DNA of 64,000 nt from Jeotgalibacillus alimentarius. GTDB lineage: Bacteria; Bacillota; Bacilli; Bacillales; Jeotgalibacillaceae. Of the stretch, positions 42,389-49,957 are shown piece by piece (the stretch's first letter is position 1; each line of letters starts with the position of its first letter). The notes beneath the pieces are model-generated. The model was not told the DNA's origin, made no database searches, and worked only from the letters and a program-made list of their open reading frames with translations. The stretch covers positions 248,001-312,000 of the forward strand of contig NZ_JXRQ01000015.1 in the NCBI RefSeq assembly GCF_000829445.1, read 5' to 3'. The position numbers and the translations under genes are program-made.

Positions 42389-42645
42389 AAAAAAGCCCGC
42401 CCCTAACAACCGTTAGGGACGAGCTTAGCCCGCGTTACCACCCTGATTCTCAAGAAGAAATCCCCTGAGCACTCAAATCTACGTACCATCATACGCGTTC
42501 CTTGTAACGGCGGAATCCCGGCAGCGCTTAAATCGTTTCAGCACTGCTTCTCAGAGAGGATCTTCACAGCCGCCTGAACACTGACTTGCACCACCCGTCA
42601 GCTCTCTGTGCCACAGCACGCCTGTTACTCTTTCTCGTCATAGAA
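42389..42645 (-). promoter_or_regulatory. T-box leader of ileS (Ile specifier)
   Basis: Minus-strand leader: Stem I with GACGAGAAAGAGTAA, CAGAGAGC and GGTGCAAG regions, the specifier loop GTGAAGATC with ATC (42559-42561), the T-box AGGGTGGTAACGCGGG (42429-42444), and a terminator with CCCTAAC/GTTAGGG inside GCTCGT/GCGGGC, followed by T6 (42389-42427). ATC matches the product, isoleucyl-tRNA synthetase. Confidence 0.93.
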
Positions 42646-42672
42646 TGTTAAAGATTGGGTTTTGTTAGAGAT

Positions 42673-42702
42673 AGCTTATGCTAAAGGATGGAGAATTGTC
42701 AA
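42673..42702 (-). promoter_or_regulatory. SigA-type promoter of the ileS leader
   Basis: TTGACA (minus strand, 42697-42702), an 18-bp spacer, TAAGCT (42673-42678). It lies about 30 bp upstream of the T-box start. Confidence 0.5.
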
Positions 42703-42749
42703 GGAAATTTGGTGCAGGGCGTGATGGACGGTGTGTGCGTCCGGACCGT

Positions 42750-42998
42750 CTACCCAGTCAAACTAAAATAATAATACCCAAACCCCATCACTAAAAAGAA
42801 GCTGAACATCACAAAAACATTTGCGACAACAAGCAGCCAGTTCCTCGCCATTCCTGCGAATATGACGCCAATTGCCCCAAAGACCATAGACAGAAGTGTA
42901 AGAGGCGTTCCGAAATCCAGAATCAGGTTCGGCAGCCATACTACTATTCCCAACACAAAAAATACCGCTGAAATGTTCATGTACTTATGATTGATCAC
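42750..42998 (-). CDS. Small three-TM membrane protein
   Basis: An 82-residue hydrophobic protein with three TM segments (about 9-27, 32-49, 53-77). GTG start at 42998 about 8 nt after AAAGGGGTG; an in-frame ATG five codons in (MNIS) is the alternative. Not recognised. Confidence 0.65.
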   Translation of the reverse strand: MINHKYMNISAVFFVLGIVVWLPNLILDFGTPLTLLSMVFGAIGVIFAGMARNWLLVVANVFVMFSFFLVMGFGYYYFSLTG

Positions 42999-43154
42999 GA
43001 TCGATCACCCCTTTATACATCTTTGAGAATCATTTCCATTTAAACTTTCTATCAACCTTATCACAGAATGGATGACTTTTACAGATAATCTTCTGAAAAA
43101 TGAAAGAAGTTCGATTATAATATAACCAAATGAACAAATGATGGAGGTTGTAAA

Positions 43155-43709
43155 ATGGCACTTTTAACAGCGGAACAGCAAGCAGAACTATTAGCAGCTT
43201 TAAAAGCAAGATTCGAGAAAAATATGTCCCGGCATCCGAACACTGACTGGCAGAATGTAGAGAAAAAGCTACTGGCTCATCCTGAAAAACTGTGGTCATT
43301 AAACGAAATGGAAGCCACCCAGGGTGAGCCTGATGTGGTCGAGCTGGAAAATGAAAGCGATGGGTTCGTGTTCGTCGATTGTGCCAAAGAAAGCCCAAAA
43401 GGCCGCCGAAGTGTCTGCTATGACCATGCTGCTCTTGAAGCGAGAAAAAAATTCCCCCCTAAAGACAGTGCGATCCATATGGCTGATGGGATGGGAATTA
43501 CATTGTTAAGTGAAGATCAGTATCGCGCCCTGCAAAAGCTCGGAAGCTTTGATCTGAAAACATCAAGCTGGGTGCTGACACCTGAGGCGATTCGCAGCAA
43601 AGGCGGCGCCCTGTTTTGTGATCGGCGATATGACACAGTGTTTGTCTATCATAATGGAGCGGACTCTTATTATGGGGCGAGAGGATTTCGTGGGCTGCTT
43701 AAGGTCTGA
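43155..43709 (+). CDS. DUF4256-family protein
   Basis: A 184-residue cytosolic protein with the DUF4256 hallmarks: LLAALKARFEKNMSRHP at the start, WSLNEMEATQGEPDVV, FVFVDCAKESPKGRRSVCYD, MADGMGITLLSEDQYRALQ and the ending VFVYHNGADSYYGARGFRG. Function of the family is unknown. ATG with GGAGG upstream. Confidence 0.88.
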   Translation: MALLTAEQQAELLAALKARFEKNMSRHPNTDWQNVEKKLLAHPEKLWSLNEMEATQGEPDVVELENESDGFVFVDCAKESPKGRRSVCYDHAALEARKKFPPKDSAIHMADGMGITLLSEDQYRALQKLGSFDLKTSSWVLTPEAIRSKGGALFCDRRYDTVFVYHNGADSYYGARGFRGLLKV

Positions 43710-43787
43710 GTCATTCAATTGCTACATAAACCATGTCAACATACAGATGAGATAGTCATGATGTTGAACAGAGAAGACTGGCTGCTG

Positions 43788-43821
43788 AAAAACAGCGTGG
43801 GAAGCTTCCCACGCTGTTTTT
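43788..43821. terminator. Convergent terminator between DUF4256 and chemoreceptor genes
   Basis: AAAAACAGCGTGGGAAG and CTTCCCACGCTGTTTTT form a nearly complete palindrome with A and T tails, active both ways. Confidence 0.9.
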
Positions 43822-43833
43822 GACTATGCACGC

Positions 43834-44748
43834 TTAAACCGTACCCGTAATCATCTTCGATTGCTCATCCAGTTTTTTCGCTGAAGTTCCAATTACTTCG
43901 AAATCTTCTACAGTCGTCTGGATTTGGGCATGGCTATCGTTCACACGCTTCATCACTGAGCCTGTTCCTGACGTGATTTTGTCAACTTCATTGGTGATGG
44001 AATCCACCGTCTCTTTGACTTCGCTGATCGATTGTTCTACGCGCTCCGACAGCTTTCTGACCTCTTTTGCCACGACATCAAACCCTCTGCCGTGCTCCCC
44101 GGCTCTTGCAGCTTCAATCGTTGCATTCAGTGCCAGTAAATTGGTCTGACTTGCGATTTCACGAATTGTTTTGACGACGCCATTAATTTCATTTGTTTTT
44201 TTATTTAACACATCAAGCGTCTCAGCATTTTCCTCTGATGTGAACTTAATACCGTCAATATGCTCAAGCAGCTCTTTGCTTCTCTCCATCCCCTGTTGAG
44301 ACCGTTCATACAGGTTTTCAGAAACCACCCTCAGCTGCGCTGCCATTTCTTTCGTTTTTGCATACTTCTCAGTTACATCAGTTGCAATCTTAGTCACCCC
44401 GATCACTTCACTTTGCTCCTGGTTATATACAGGCATGTAAGTGGCATCGAGCCAAATTGAATCACCGTTTTTGTGCTTTCGTTCAATTTTATCCTGAAAA
44501 TTTTTCCCTTTGAAAAGATCCTTCCAGAACAGGTCATATTCTCTGCTATTCACAAAATCGGGAAAACACAGATCTCGATGCTGCATGTTTTCAAGTTCTC
44601 TGGTGCTATACCCGACCGTCTCTGCAAAGTTACTATTCACATAGGCGACCCTTCGATTCTTATCAAATCGGATAATAGCCAGATTATCTTCAATTGCTTT
44701 TACGACAAGATCATCTGTTACAGTTTCTTCAGTATAATGCCCGGTCAT
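43834..44748 (-). CDS. Soluble PAS-type methyl-accepting chemotaxis protein
   Basis: A 304-residue protein without TM: PAS about 15-130 ([20 protein letters not shown], then [20 protein letters not shown] and [15 protein letters not shown]), then a shortened MCP signalling domain with the conserved hairpin [20 protein letters not shown] followed by [17 protein letters not shown]. It would signal to CheA from the cytoplasm, perhaps sensing redox, light or small molecules through PAS. The methylation helices are short. ATG with GGAGGGAT upstream. Confidence 0.9.
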   Translation of the reverse strand: MTGHYTEETVTDDLVVKAIEDNLAIIRFDKNRRVAYVNSNFAETVGYSTRELENMQHRDLCFPDFVNSREYDLFWKDLFKGKNFQDKIERKHKNGDSIWLDATYMPVYNQEQSEVIGVTKIATDVTEKYAKTKEMAAQLRVVSENLYERSQQGMERSKELLEHIDGIKFTSEENAETLDVLNKKTNEINGVVKTIREIASQTNLLALNATIEAARAGEHGRGFDVVAKEVRKLSERVEQSISEVKETVDSITNEVDKITSGTGSVMKRVNDSHAQIQTTVEDFEVIGTSAKKLDEQSKMITGTV

Positions 44749-44968
44749 GTTGATCCCTCCGATGTTAGGTTGGTGGCAAAAATGATATATATAGGAAAAA
44801 TGATTGAATCAAAATACCTAATAAATTAATTCTAAAGTCACAACTATTTGAATTCAACATACTTCTATAAAATCCCTTTAATTTCTAAAAAATTCTTTTT
44901 GACTCTAAAAAACCTCTTACTTTTGTAAGAGATTTAGAGCGGGAGCCGGATCTGCTAAAGTTTTTCGC

Positions 44969-45405
44969 CTACCTTTGACCATACCAACTTTTTTGGATAT
45001 TCAATTTCAATAATTCCCCGTATTCAAGAGCAAACTCAATGAATGCCGAGCCTCTTGCTGTGACGATTTGGCCGTCAACAACGGTTGGGGCGTCTACAAA
45101 ATGAGCTTCAGTAAATACTCCTAAAAACGATCTTTGCTCCGTTGTTAAGCCTGTCGTATATTTTCTATCACCTAACACCCCACTTTGAGCAAGCAGGTAA
45201 GGCGCACTGGATATCGCTCCAATGATTTTCCCTGAGCATTGATACTTTTGATAAATGCTAAAAGCTCCTGATGGTTAACCAGGTGTTTAAAATCATCAAC
45301 ACCAGTCAGTACAATACTTTCAAGTTTCGTAATATCAACTTCCTGAATGGACGTCTCAGGTATGCACGGTAAGCCAGCTTCCCCCTTCACCATCTGATGA
45401 TCCAA
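44969..45405 (-). pseudogene. DJ-1/PfpI-family protein, truncated and frameshifted
   Basis: The upstream part (MVKGEAGLPCIPETSIQEVD, LESIVLTGVDDFKHL) and the downstream part (GDRKYTTGLTTEQRSFLGVF, TVVDGQIVTARGSAFIEFAL) belong to one DJ-1/PfpI family protein but are in different frames. The second frame upstream reads IIGAISSAPYLLAQSGVLGD, the nucleophile-elbow region in which Cys is usual but Ser-Ala appears here. The frame changes near AQGK (about 45228). The N-terminal roughly 40 residues are also missing. A non-functional relic. Confidence 0.8.
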
Positions 45406-45487
45406 TCCTATGTAGAGTACTTTTTAAATGAACTTTTTCCAACTCAGTAAAAATAGTATACTTGCAGTGACAAAGGAGTGATTGTAC

Positions 45488-46186
45488 GTGAAAACAATTG
45501 GTCTCATAGGCGGTATGAGCTGGGAATCCTCAGCTTCTTATTACCGGATCATCAATGAACAAGTAAAAGCTCAGCTTGGAGGTCTGCATTCAGCTAAATG
45601 CATTTTGTATAGCGTAGATTTTGATGAGATTGAACGTTATCAGACAGAAGATGACTGGGGAGCAGCAGGTAAAAGACTTGCTGAAGCAGCTGTTTCACTG
45701 GAGAATGCCGGAGCTGATTTTATTGTGATTTGTACGAATACGATGCACAAGGTCATTGACAACATTGAGGAAAAGGTAAATATTCCTGTTTTACATATAG
45801 CAGATGCCACAGCAAAACACATCCATCAGGCTAACATTCGTAAAGTCGGTTTGTTAGGAACTACATACACAATGGAGCAGGCTTTTTACAAAGAGCGACT
45901 GACATCACAGAATATTGATGTACTGACACCGGATGAGGACGCCAGACACCAGATCAACCGGATTATTTTTGATGAACTCTGCCTGGGTCAAATCAAGCCT
46001 GATTCACGTGACTATTACAAAACAGTGATTCAGCAGCTCATCAGCGATGGTGCTGAAGGGATCGTGCTTGGATGCACAGAAATTGGTTTGCTTATCAACG
46101 CGGAAGACGTTTCCGTACCAATATTTGACACAGCAGAAATTCATGCAATAGAAGCTGTGAAAGAGGCTATAGGAGACTCAATATGA
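45488..46186 (+). CDS. Aspartate/glutamate racemase-family protein
   Basis: A 232-residue protein with the two cysteine motifs of the family: VICTNTMHKVID and VLGCTEIGLLI, plus the N-terminal IGLIGGMSWESSASYYRIIN. It resembles the YgeA/RacX broad-specificity amino-acid racemases, cofactor-independent. GTG at 45488 lies 9 nt after AAAGGAGTG; a TTG at 45482 is too close. Its stop overlaps the next gene by 4 bp. Confidence 0.88.
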   Translation: MKTIGLIGGMSWESSASYYRIINEQVKAQLGGLHSAKCILYSVDFDEIERYQTEDDWGAAGKRLAEAAVSLENAGADFIVICTNTMHKVIDNIEEKVNIPVLHIADATAKHIHQANIRKVGLLGTTYTMEQAFYKERLTSQNIDVLTPDEDARHQINRIIFDELCLGQIKPDSRDYYKTVIQQLISDGAEGIVLGCTEIGLLINAEDVSVPIFDTAEIHAIEAVKEAIGDSI

Positions 46187-46587
46187 AAACAACTTTTCAA
46201 GCATTACTCATTACGCTGACGGTCGTCACGATCGTGTTTACACTGGCTTTTCCTCTTCCGATAAATGGTTCTATCATAATCTATTATTTCTATTTTGCAG
46301 CAGGACTGCTCCTGACAGCTTTGCCACTGTCAATCCTTGCAAGGCTGATGAATCTCTGCACCTCAACCCGGCTTGCTCTTTACGTGGCAGGCGGCTTTGC
46401 AGCTGTAACTGCAGTTCTCGGTTCTGACTTCATGATTCCGGTCTTTAGTGCAGTCATCTGCTTCTGGGTGATTGAATCAGTCATCATCCGCTTTTCATAT
46501 AAAGAACAGGCAATAAATCGCATTTCAAAAATATTTATCTTATCTAACGGAGCAGTTATTTCATTTGTTTTTTTCTTTACTTTGTAA
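46183..46587 (+). CDS. Four-TM membrane protein
   Basis: A 134-residue hydrophobic protein with about four TM segments (10-25, 30-52, 65-100, 112-132). It is translated together with the racemase gene (ATGA overlap). Family not recognised; the coupling suggests a related role, for example in D-amino-acid handling, but that is only inference. Confidence 0.65.
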   Translation: MKTTFQALLITLTVVTIVFTLAFPLPINGSIIIYYFYFAAGLLLTALPLSILARLMNLCTSTRLALYVAGGFAAVTAVLGSDFMIPVFSAVICFWVIESVIIRFSYKEQAINRISKIFILSNGAVISFVFFFTL

Positions 46588-46589
46588 GA

Positions 46590-46874
46590 TTAGACAGACT
46601 GGATCAGCTTTATGAGTTGATCCTTCTCTTTTTCATCCTCTAAAATTCTGTTAACGATATCGTCCTGGAACAGATATTCCTTCAACGCTTCATTTTGATA
46701 GATTTTTTCATAGTAAAGTCCGTCCTGCTCTATCTTTTTGAACCACGGTTCTTTTTTCAGGCGTTTCATGTTTTTACGGAATTTGATATCATCCAGGTCA
46801 ATGCCCCCGCCAAATATCAATCCCAGCACGATACTTGCAACCAGTCCGGCTGACAGTTTTATCACTTTTAACAT
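46590..46874 (-). CDS. Small single-TM protein, unknown function
   Basis: A 94-residue protein: one N-terminal TM (LSAGLVASIVLGLIFGGG, 7-24), then a charged helical region (FRKNMKRLKKEPWFKKIEQD, LEDEKEKDQLIKLIQS). ATG with GGGGTG upstream. It is the last gene of the DUF4181 cluster on this strand. Not recognised. Confidence 0.65.
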   Translation of the reverse strand: MLKVIKLSAGLVASIVLGLIFGGGIDLDDIKFRKNMKRLKKEPWFKKIEQDGLYYEKIYQNEALKEYLFQDDIVNRILEDEKEKDQLIKLIQSV

Positions 46875-46896
46875 TGTGCACCCCTATTATCATTTT

Positions 46897-47358
46897 TTAC
46901 GATGGTTTCAAAAACCCAGGCTCAAATGCGCCGAAAAAGCCGGTTGGAATAATGATAACTGCAAGCAGGATAACCAGTCCTGTCCCAAGCAGTGTCAACT
47001 TATAGTTCCTCCGATTTTCTTCATGCTTCCATTCAAGATAAGCTTTAATACTCTCTGATATAACAAGCAGAACAAGGATCCATGGCATAGGGTCCAGATA
47101 CCACTTCAGACCTTCATCATTAAAGATCAGGGGCACCTGAATAATAAAGACAGTAATAATTACAGTAATAAGTGCACCAAACAGCACCCATTCAATTTTT
47201 TTATGTGTCTCATTGATGTAATGCCTTTTCAAAGAAATTTTCTGTGGGTCTACACCCATCATTCTGCCCACCACCGGGCGAAACAGTAGTAAAACCCCAA
47301 ATACCACTAGCAACGTCAGGAAAATTCCAAACCCGCCTGCTCCACTTAAAAAGTTCAT
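46897..47358 (-). CDS. DUF4181-family membrane protein (paralogue 1)
   Basis: A 153-residue protein with four TM segments, the middle motif KWYLDPMPW, and AYLEWKHEENRRNYKLTLLG followed by TGFFGAFE. It shares this layout with its neighbour at 47371-47820, including the MNFL start and a ribosome site (AAAGGGGGAATT) in nearly the same context. Family function is unknown. Confidence 0.75.
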   Translation of the reverse strand: MNFLSGAGGFGIFLTLLVVFGVLLLFRPVVGRMMGVDPQKISLKRHYINETHKKIEWVLFGALITVIITVFIIQVPLIFNDEGLKWYLDPMPWILVLLVISESIKAYLEWKHEENRRNYKLTLLGTGLVILLAVIIIPTGFFGAFEPGFLKPS

Positions 47359-47370
47359 CTAATTCCCCCT

Positions 47371-47820
47371 TTAAAAATTCAATTCAAAAGCACCAAAAAA
47401 TCCTGTGCTGAAAATGACAACAGTTAAACATGCAAGAAATCCGATTTCACTCAACGTCACCTTATAATTATTCCGGTTATCCGCATGCTTCCACTCCATG
47501 TAGGCTCTTAACAGTTCGGTTAAAGGAAACATGGCAAACAATACGGTATAGGTCGCCAGATACCATTTCACTTCTCCCCCATTTCTGATCATGGATATTT
47601 GAATCCACCCCAAAACGATGATTAAAATGATCGCCACTCCTCTGATCGTCCAGTCCAGTATTTTGTGGTTTTTGTTAACATGGTTGTAACGAGAGAAAAA
47701 CTTCTGTCTATCAGCACCGAGTATTCTTGTTATCATCGGACGAAATGAAAAGGCTACAATGATCGTGACAATCGCTGCGATTAGAATCACTAACCCACTT
47801 GCTCCTTCTAAAAAATTCAT
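47371..47820 (-). CDS. DUF4181-family membrane protein (paralogue 2)
   Basis: A 149-residue paralogue of the preceding gene: KWYLATYTVL, AYMEWKHADNRNNYKVTLSE, TGFFGAFELNF. The two genes are 12 bp apart and arose by tandem duplication with clear divergence. Start after AAAGGGGAATTGG. Confidence 0.75.
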   Translation of the reverse strand: MNFLEGASGLVILIAAIVTIIVAFSFRPMITRILGADRQKFFSRYNHVNKNHKILDWTIRGVAIILIIVLGWIQISMIRNGGEVKWYLATYTVLFAMFPLTELLRAYMEWKHADNRNNYKVTLSEIGFLACLTVVIFSTGFFGAFELNF

Positions 47821-47831
47821 CCAATTCCCCT

Positions 47832-48437
47832 TTACTCATATCTTAAGTGCTCCTGCCTGTTTAAAAACCTCACTATCTTTTTCTCCGCAGTTATTTCTAC
47901 TAAATGCAATCCGGTGTCCCCAGTAGGAAATGCCGCCTGCGTGACGATTGGCAGTTCAAGCAAAGACTTCAGCAGATTGGAAATCATTCCGCCGTGGGAA
48001 ACGATCGCGATCCTGTTATATTGCGCATAATCAGTACAAATTTTATGTAGTGCTTTCTCTGCTCTCATCCTGAACTCCAGCTCCGACTCTCCCCCTTCAA
48101 TCGGTACATGGATCGGTCTACCGCCATCAGGGATCGGATATTTCCTCAGCGCCTCTTCTCTTGTCAGTCCTGCAAGTACCCCGTTATTGAATTCCATCAG
48201 ATCGTTCTCAATCAATAACTCACAGCCTGTATATTCTCTTAAAATAATCGCAGTCTGATGCGCCCGCTTTAACGGACTTGTTATGATCAAGTCAGGTATA
48301 AAATTATCTGTGACATATTGGGACATCCTGGCTGCCTGAACCTCTCCGGTTTTAGTTAAAGAGAAATCCGCTCTGCCCTCATGAACATGAAGCAGATCAG
48401 CCTCAGACTGACCGTGCCTGATCATCAATAACTCCAT
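47832..48437 (-). CDS. Histidine phosphatase (phosphoglycerate-mutase-like)
   Basis: A 201-residue protein with RHG motif LMIRHGQSEADL (phospho-His 8), SPLKRAHQTA and IAIVSHGGMISNLL (second catalytic His). It belongs to the CobC/YhfR-type phosphatase branch; substrate unknown. ATG after GGAGG. It heads the run with the DUF4181 paralogues (11-bp gap). Confidence 0.87.
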   Translation of the reverse strand: MELLMIRHGQSEADLLHVHEGRADFSLTKTGEVQAARMSQYVTDNFIPDLIITSPLKRAHQTAIILREYTGCELLIENDLMEFNNGVLAGLTREEALRKYPIPDGGRPIHVPIEGGESELEFRMRAEKALHKICTDYAQYNRIAIVSHGGMISNLLKSLLELPIVTQAAFPTGDTGLHLVEITAEKKIVRFLNRQEHLRYE

Positions 48438-48551
48438 ACGTCTTCCTCCAACTGGTAATTTTCTATTTATTCAAACGATTTACATTAATTATAGCAAAAT
48501 TTGGGTACAAGTGTAGAGAGACCTGAAAATATAAATCATCAGTTTCTCTGA

Positions 48552-48665
48552 TACAACCACCAATAAACCTAACACTACACTCACAGGTCCGGATAAGACC
48601 ATTAACCCGGGTGTATCCGACCATTAGCGCGCCAGACACGACCACTAGCAGACATCATACAACCA
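48552..48665 (-). repeat. Phased 21-bp array, second family, copy E: TGGTCGTA cores on the minus strand
   Basis: Plus-strand cores: TACAACCA 48552, a degenerate slot at 48573, TAAGACCA 48594, TCCGACCA 48616, CACGACCA 48637, TACAACCA 48658. Steps are 21 (through the degenerate slot), 21, 22, 21, 21. Same core as copy D at 33704, opposite orientation. Sequence between cores is not conserved. Confidence 0.65.
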
Positions 48666-48683
48666 CCAGCCTTTCAACCACAT

Positions 48684-48725
48684 AAAAAAGCCCAACCATC
48701 CACTATCCTGAATGATCGGGCTTTC
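48684..48725 (-). terminator. Terminator after the DUF3934 gene
   Basis: GAAAGCCC and GGGCTTTT pair (minus strand) with an inner ATCATTC/GTGGATGGT region and a T-run. Confidence 0.7.
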
Positions 48726-48727
48726 CC

Positions 48728-48880
48728 TTATTTGTCTGCGTCCTGGTTACCTGAAGGACCTTTTGTTCCCTTACTTGTGTAAGGTTTAAAGCTTTTTGCT
48801 TTTTTCGCTTTTGACTGCCAGCGATTCCAGCCTTTTTTACCGGTTCCCTGTCCCACGCCGCTTTTTTTCGATTTTGCCAT
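48728..48880 (-). CDS. DUF3934-family small basic protein
   Basis: A 50-residue protein: MAKSKKSGVGQGTGKKGWNR, then WQSKAKKAKSFKPYTSKGTK. The GKKGWNRWQ core and Lys-rich composition are the DUF3934 pattern, widespread in Bacillaceae and of unknown function. ATG after GGAGTG at correct spacing; its terminator begins just past the stop. Confidence 0.85.
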   Translation of the reverse strand: MAKSKKSGVGQGTGKKGWNRWQSKAKKAKSFKPYTSKGTKGPSGNQDADK

Positions 48881-48945
48881 CTATTTTCACTCCAAAGAAT
48901 AGAATACCACTTTTTACATTAGTGACTTGAATAGCCGGGGTAGCT

Positions 48946-49392
48946 TTATGCCTGTTCCATCCGACTCTTCTTCATCTTATCACGAACTGAACCAAGAAGC
49001 TTCATCAGCTCGAAATATTCATTCGATTGAATGCCGCATCGTTCAATTGCTTCTTTGATTGCAAGCGCAATATCCCTTTTACTATTCTTCGCTTTTTCAG
49101 TCAGTGAAATGACGACACTTCTTGAATCGCCTGTAGACCGCTCTTTCGTTACCCAGCCATTTGCAGTCATCCTAGTGATCATCGGGTTCAGCGTACCGGT
49201 TCCCAGCCTCACCTTTTCACCAATCTCTTTTTGTGCGAGGCCATCATTTTCCCGCAACGCCAGCAGCACTAAATATTGCGGGTAGGTCAGGTTAAACGGT
49301 TCAAGTGCTTTCGTGTAGAGCTTATTAAATTCACTGGATGTCTCATACACTGCAAAGCACAGCTGCTGATCCAGTGAGAGATAATCGTTCAT
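48946..49392 (-). CDS. ohrR: OhrR-type MarR regulator
   Basis: A 148-residue MarR protein: LDQQLCFAVYETSSEFNKLY with the redox-sensing Cys 12, winged helix with LTYPQYLVLLALRENDGLAQ and VTKERSTGDSRSVVISLTEK. OhrR proteins are peroxide- or hypochlorite-sensing repressors. ATG at 49390-49392 follows AGGAGGGCC; the frame is open 13 codons further. It lies 10 bp after the glutathione peroxidase gene and probably represses it rather than an Ohr peroxidase. Confidence 0.87.
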   Translation of the reverse strand: MNDYLSLDQQLCFAVYETSSEFNKLYTKALEPFNLTYPQYLVLLALRENDGLAQKEIGEKVRLGTGTLNPMITRMTANGWVTKERSTGDSRSVVISLTEKAKNSKRDIALAIKEAIERCGIQSNEYFELMKLLGSVRDKMKKSRMEQA

Positions 49393-49402
49393 GCAGGCCC
49401 TC

Positions 49403-49876
49403 CTACAGTAGTGACTTAATATCCTCCTCAATCTTGTCAGGAGGTGTTGTCGGTGCGTATCGTTTTACAACGTTCCCTTCTTTATCAACAAGGAACTTTG
49501 TAAAATTCCACTTAATTTCCTTAGACAGCAATCCTTTTTGCTGATTCTTCAGGTAATCAAATAACGGATGCGTTTCTTTTCCATTCACCTTGATTTTAGC
49601 AAACATCGGAAAGCTCACACCATAATTGATCTGGCAGTGCTCAGTTGTTTTTTCAATATCATCAAATTCCTGATTGTTGAACTGATCACACGGGAAGCCC
49701 AGCACCTGAAGACCCTTGTCTCCATAAGTTTCATGCAGCTTCTGTAACCCTTCGAACTGCGGAGCAAGACCGCACTTACTCGCCGTGTTAACAATTAACA
49801 TTGGCTTTCCTTTAAAAGCTTCCATCTTCACATCTTCGCGATTCGGTTTTTGAACAGTATAATCATAGACAGTCAT
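49403..49876 (-). CDS. Glutathione peroxidase-family (BsaA-like) thiol peroxidase
   Basis: A 157-residue peroxidase with TASKCGLAPQFEGLQ (peroxidatic Cys 35), GFPCDQFNNQEF, and KWNFTKFLVDKEG with the active-site Trp and Asn. Bacterial members without selenocysteine usually use thioredoxin. ATG after AAGGAGGC. Operon with ohrR; an inverted repeat upstream (49904-49915) is a candidate operator. Confidence 0.92.
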   Translation of the reverse strand: MTVYDYTVQKPNREDVKMEAFKGKPMLIVNTASKCGLAPQFEGLQKLHETYGDKGLQVLGFPCDQFNNQEFDDIEKTTEHCQINYGVSFPMFAKIKVNGKETHPLFDYLKNQQKGLLSKEIKWNFTKFLVDKEGNVVKRYAPTTPPDKIEEDIKSLL

Positions 49877-49903
49877 CCGAAAATGCCTCCTTATTGAATA
49901 TAT

Positions 49904-49915
49904 ATCGTGTACGAT
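49904..49915. promoter_or_regulatory. Inverted repeat in the gpx-ohrR promoter region
   Basis: ATCGTGTACGAT is a perfect inverted repeat with a 2-bp centre, 28 bp before the gpx start. It is a candidate site for the OhrR-like protein, although it does not match the classical Bacillus OhrR half-sites (TACAATT). Confidence 0.45.
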
Positions 49916-49957
49916 TTAATTTTATATCTTCTTTTAAAAGGAGGCAAATTTTAAAAC

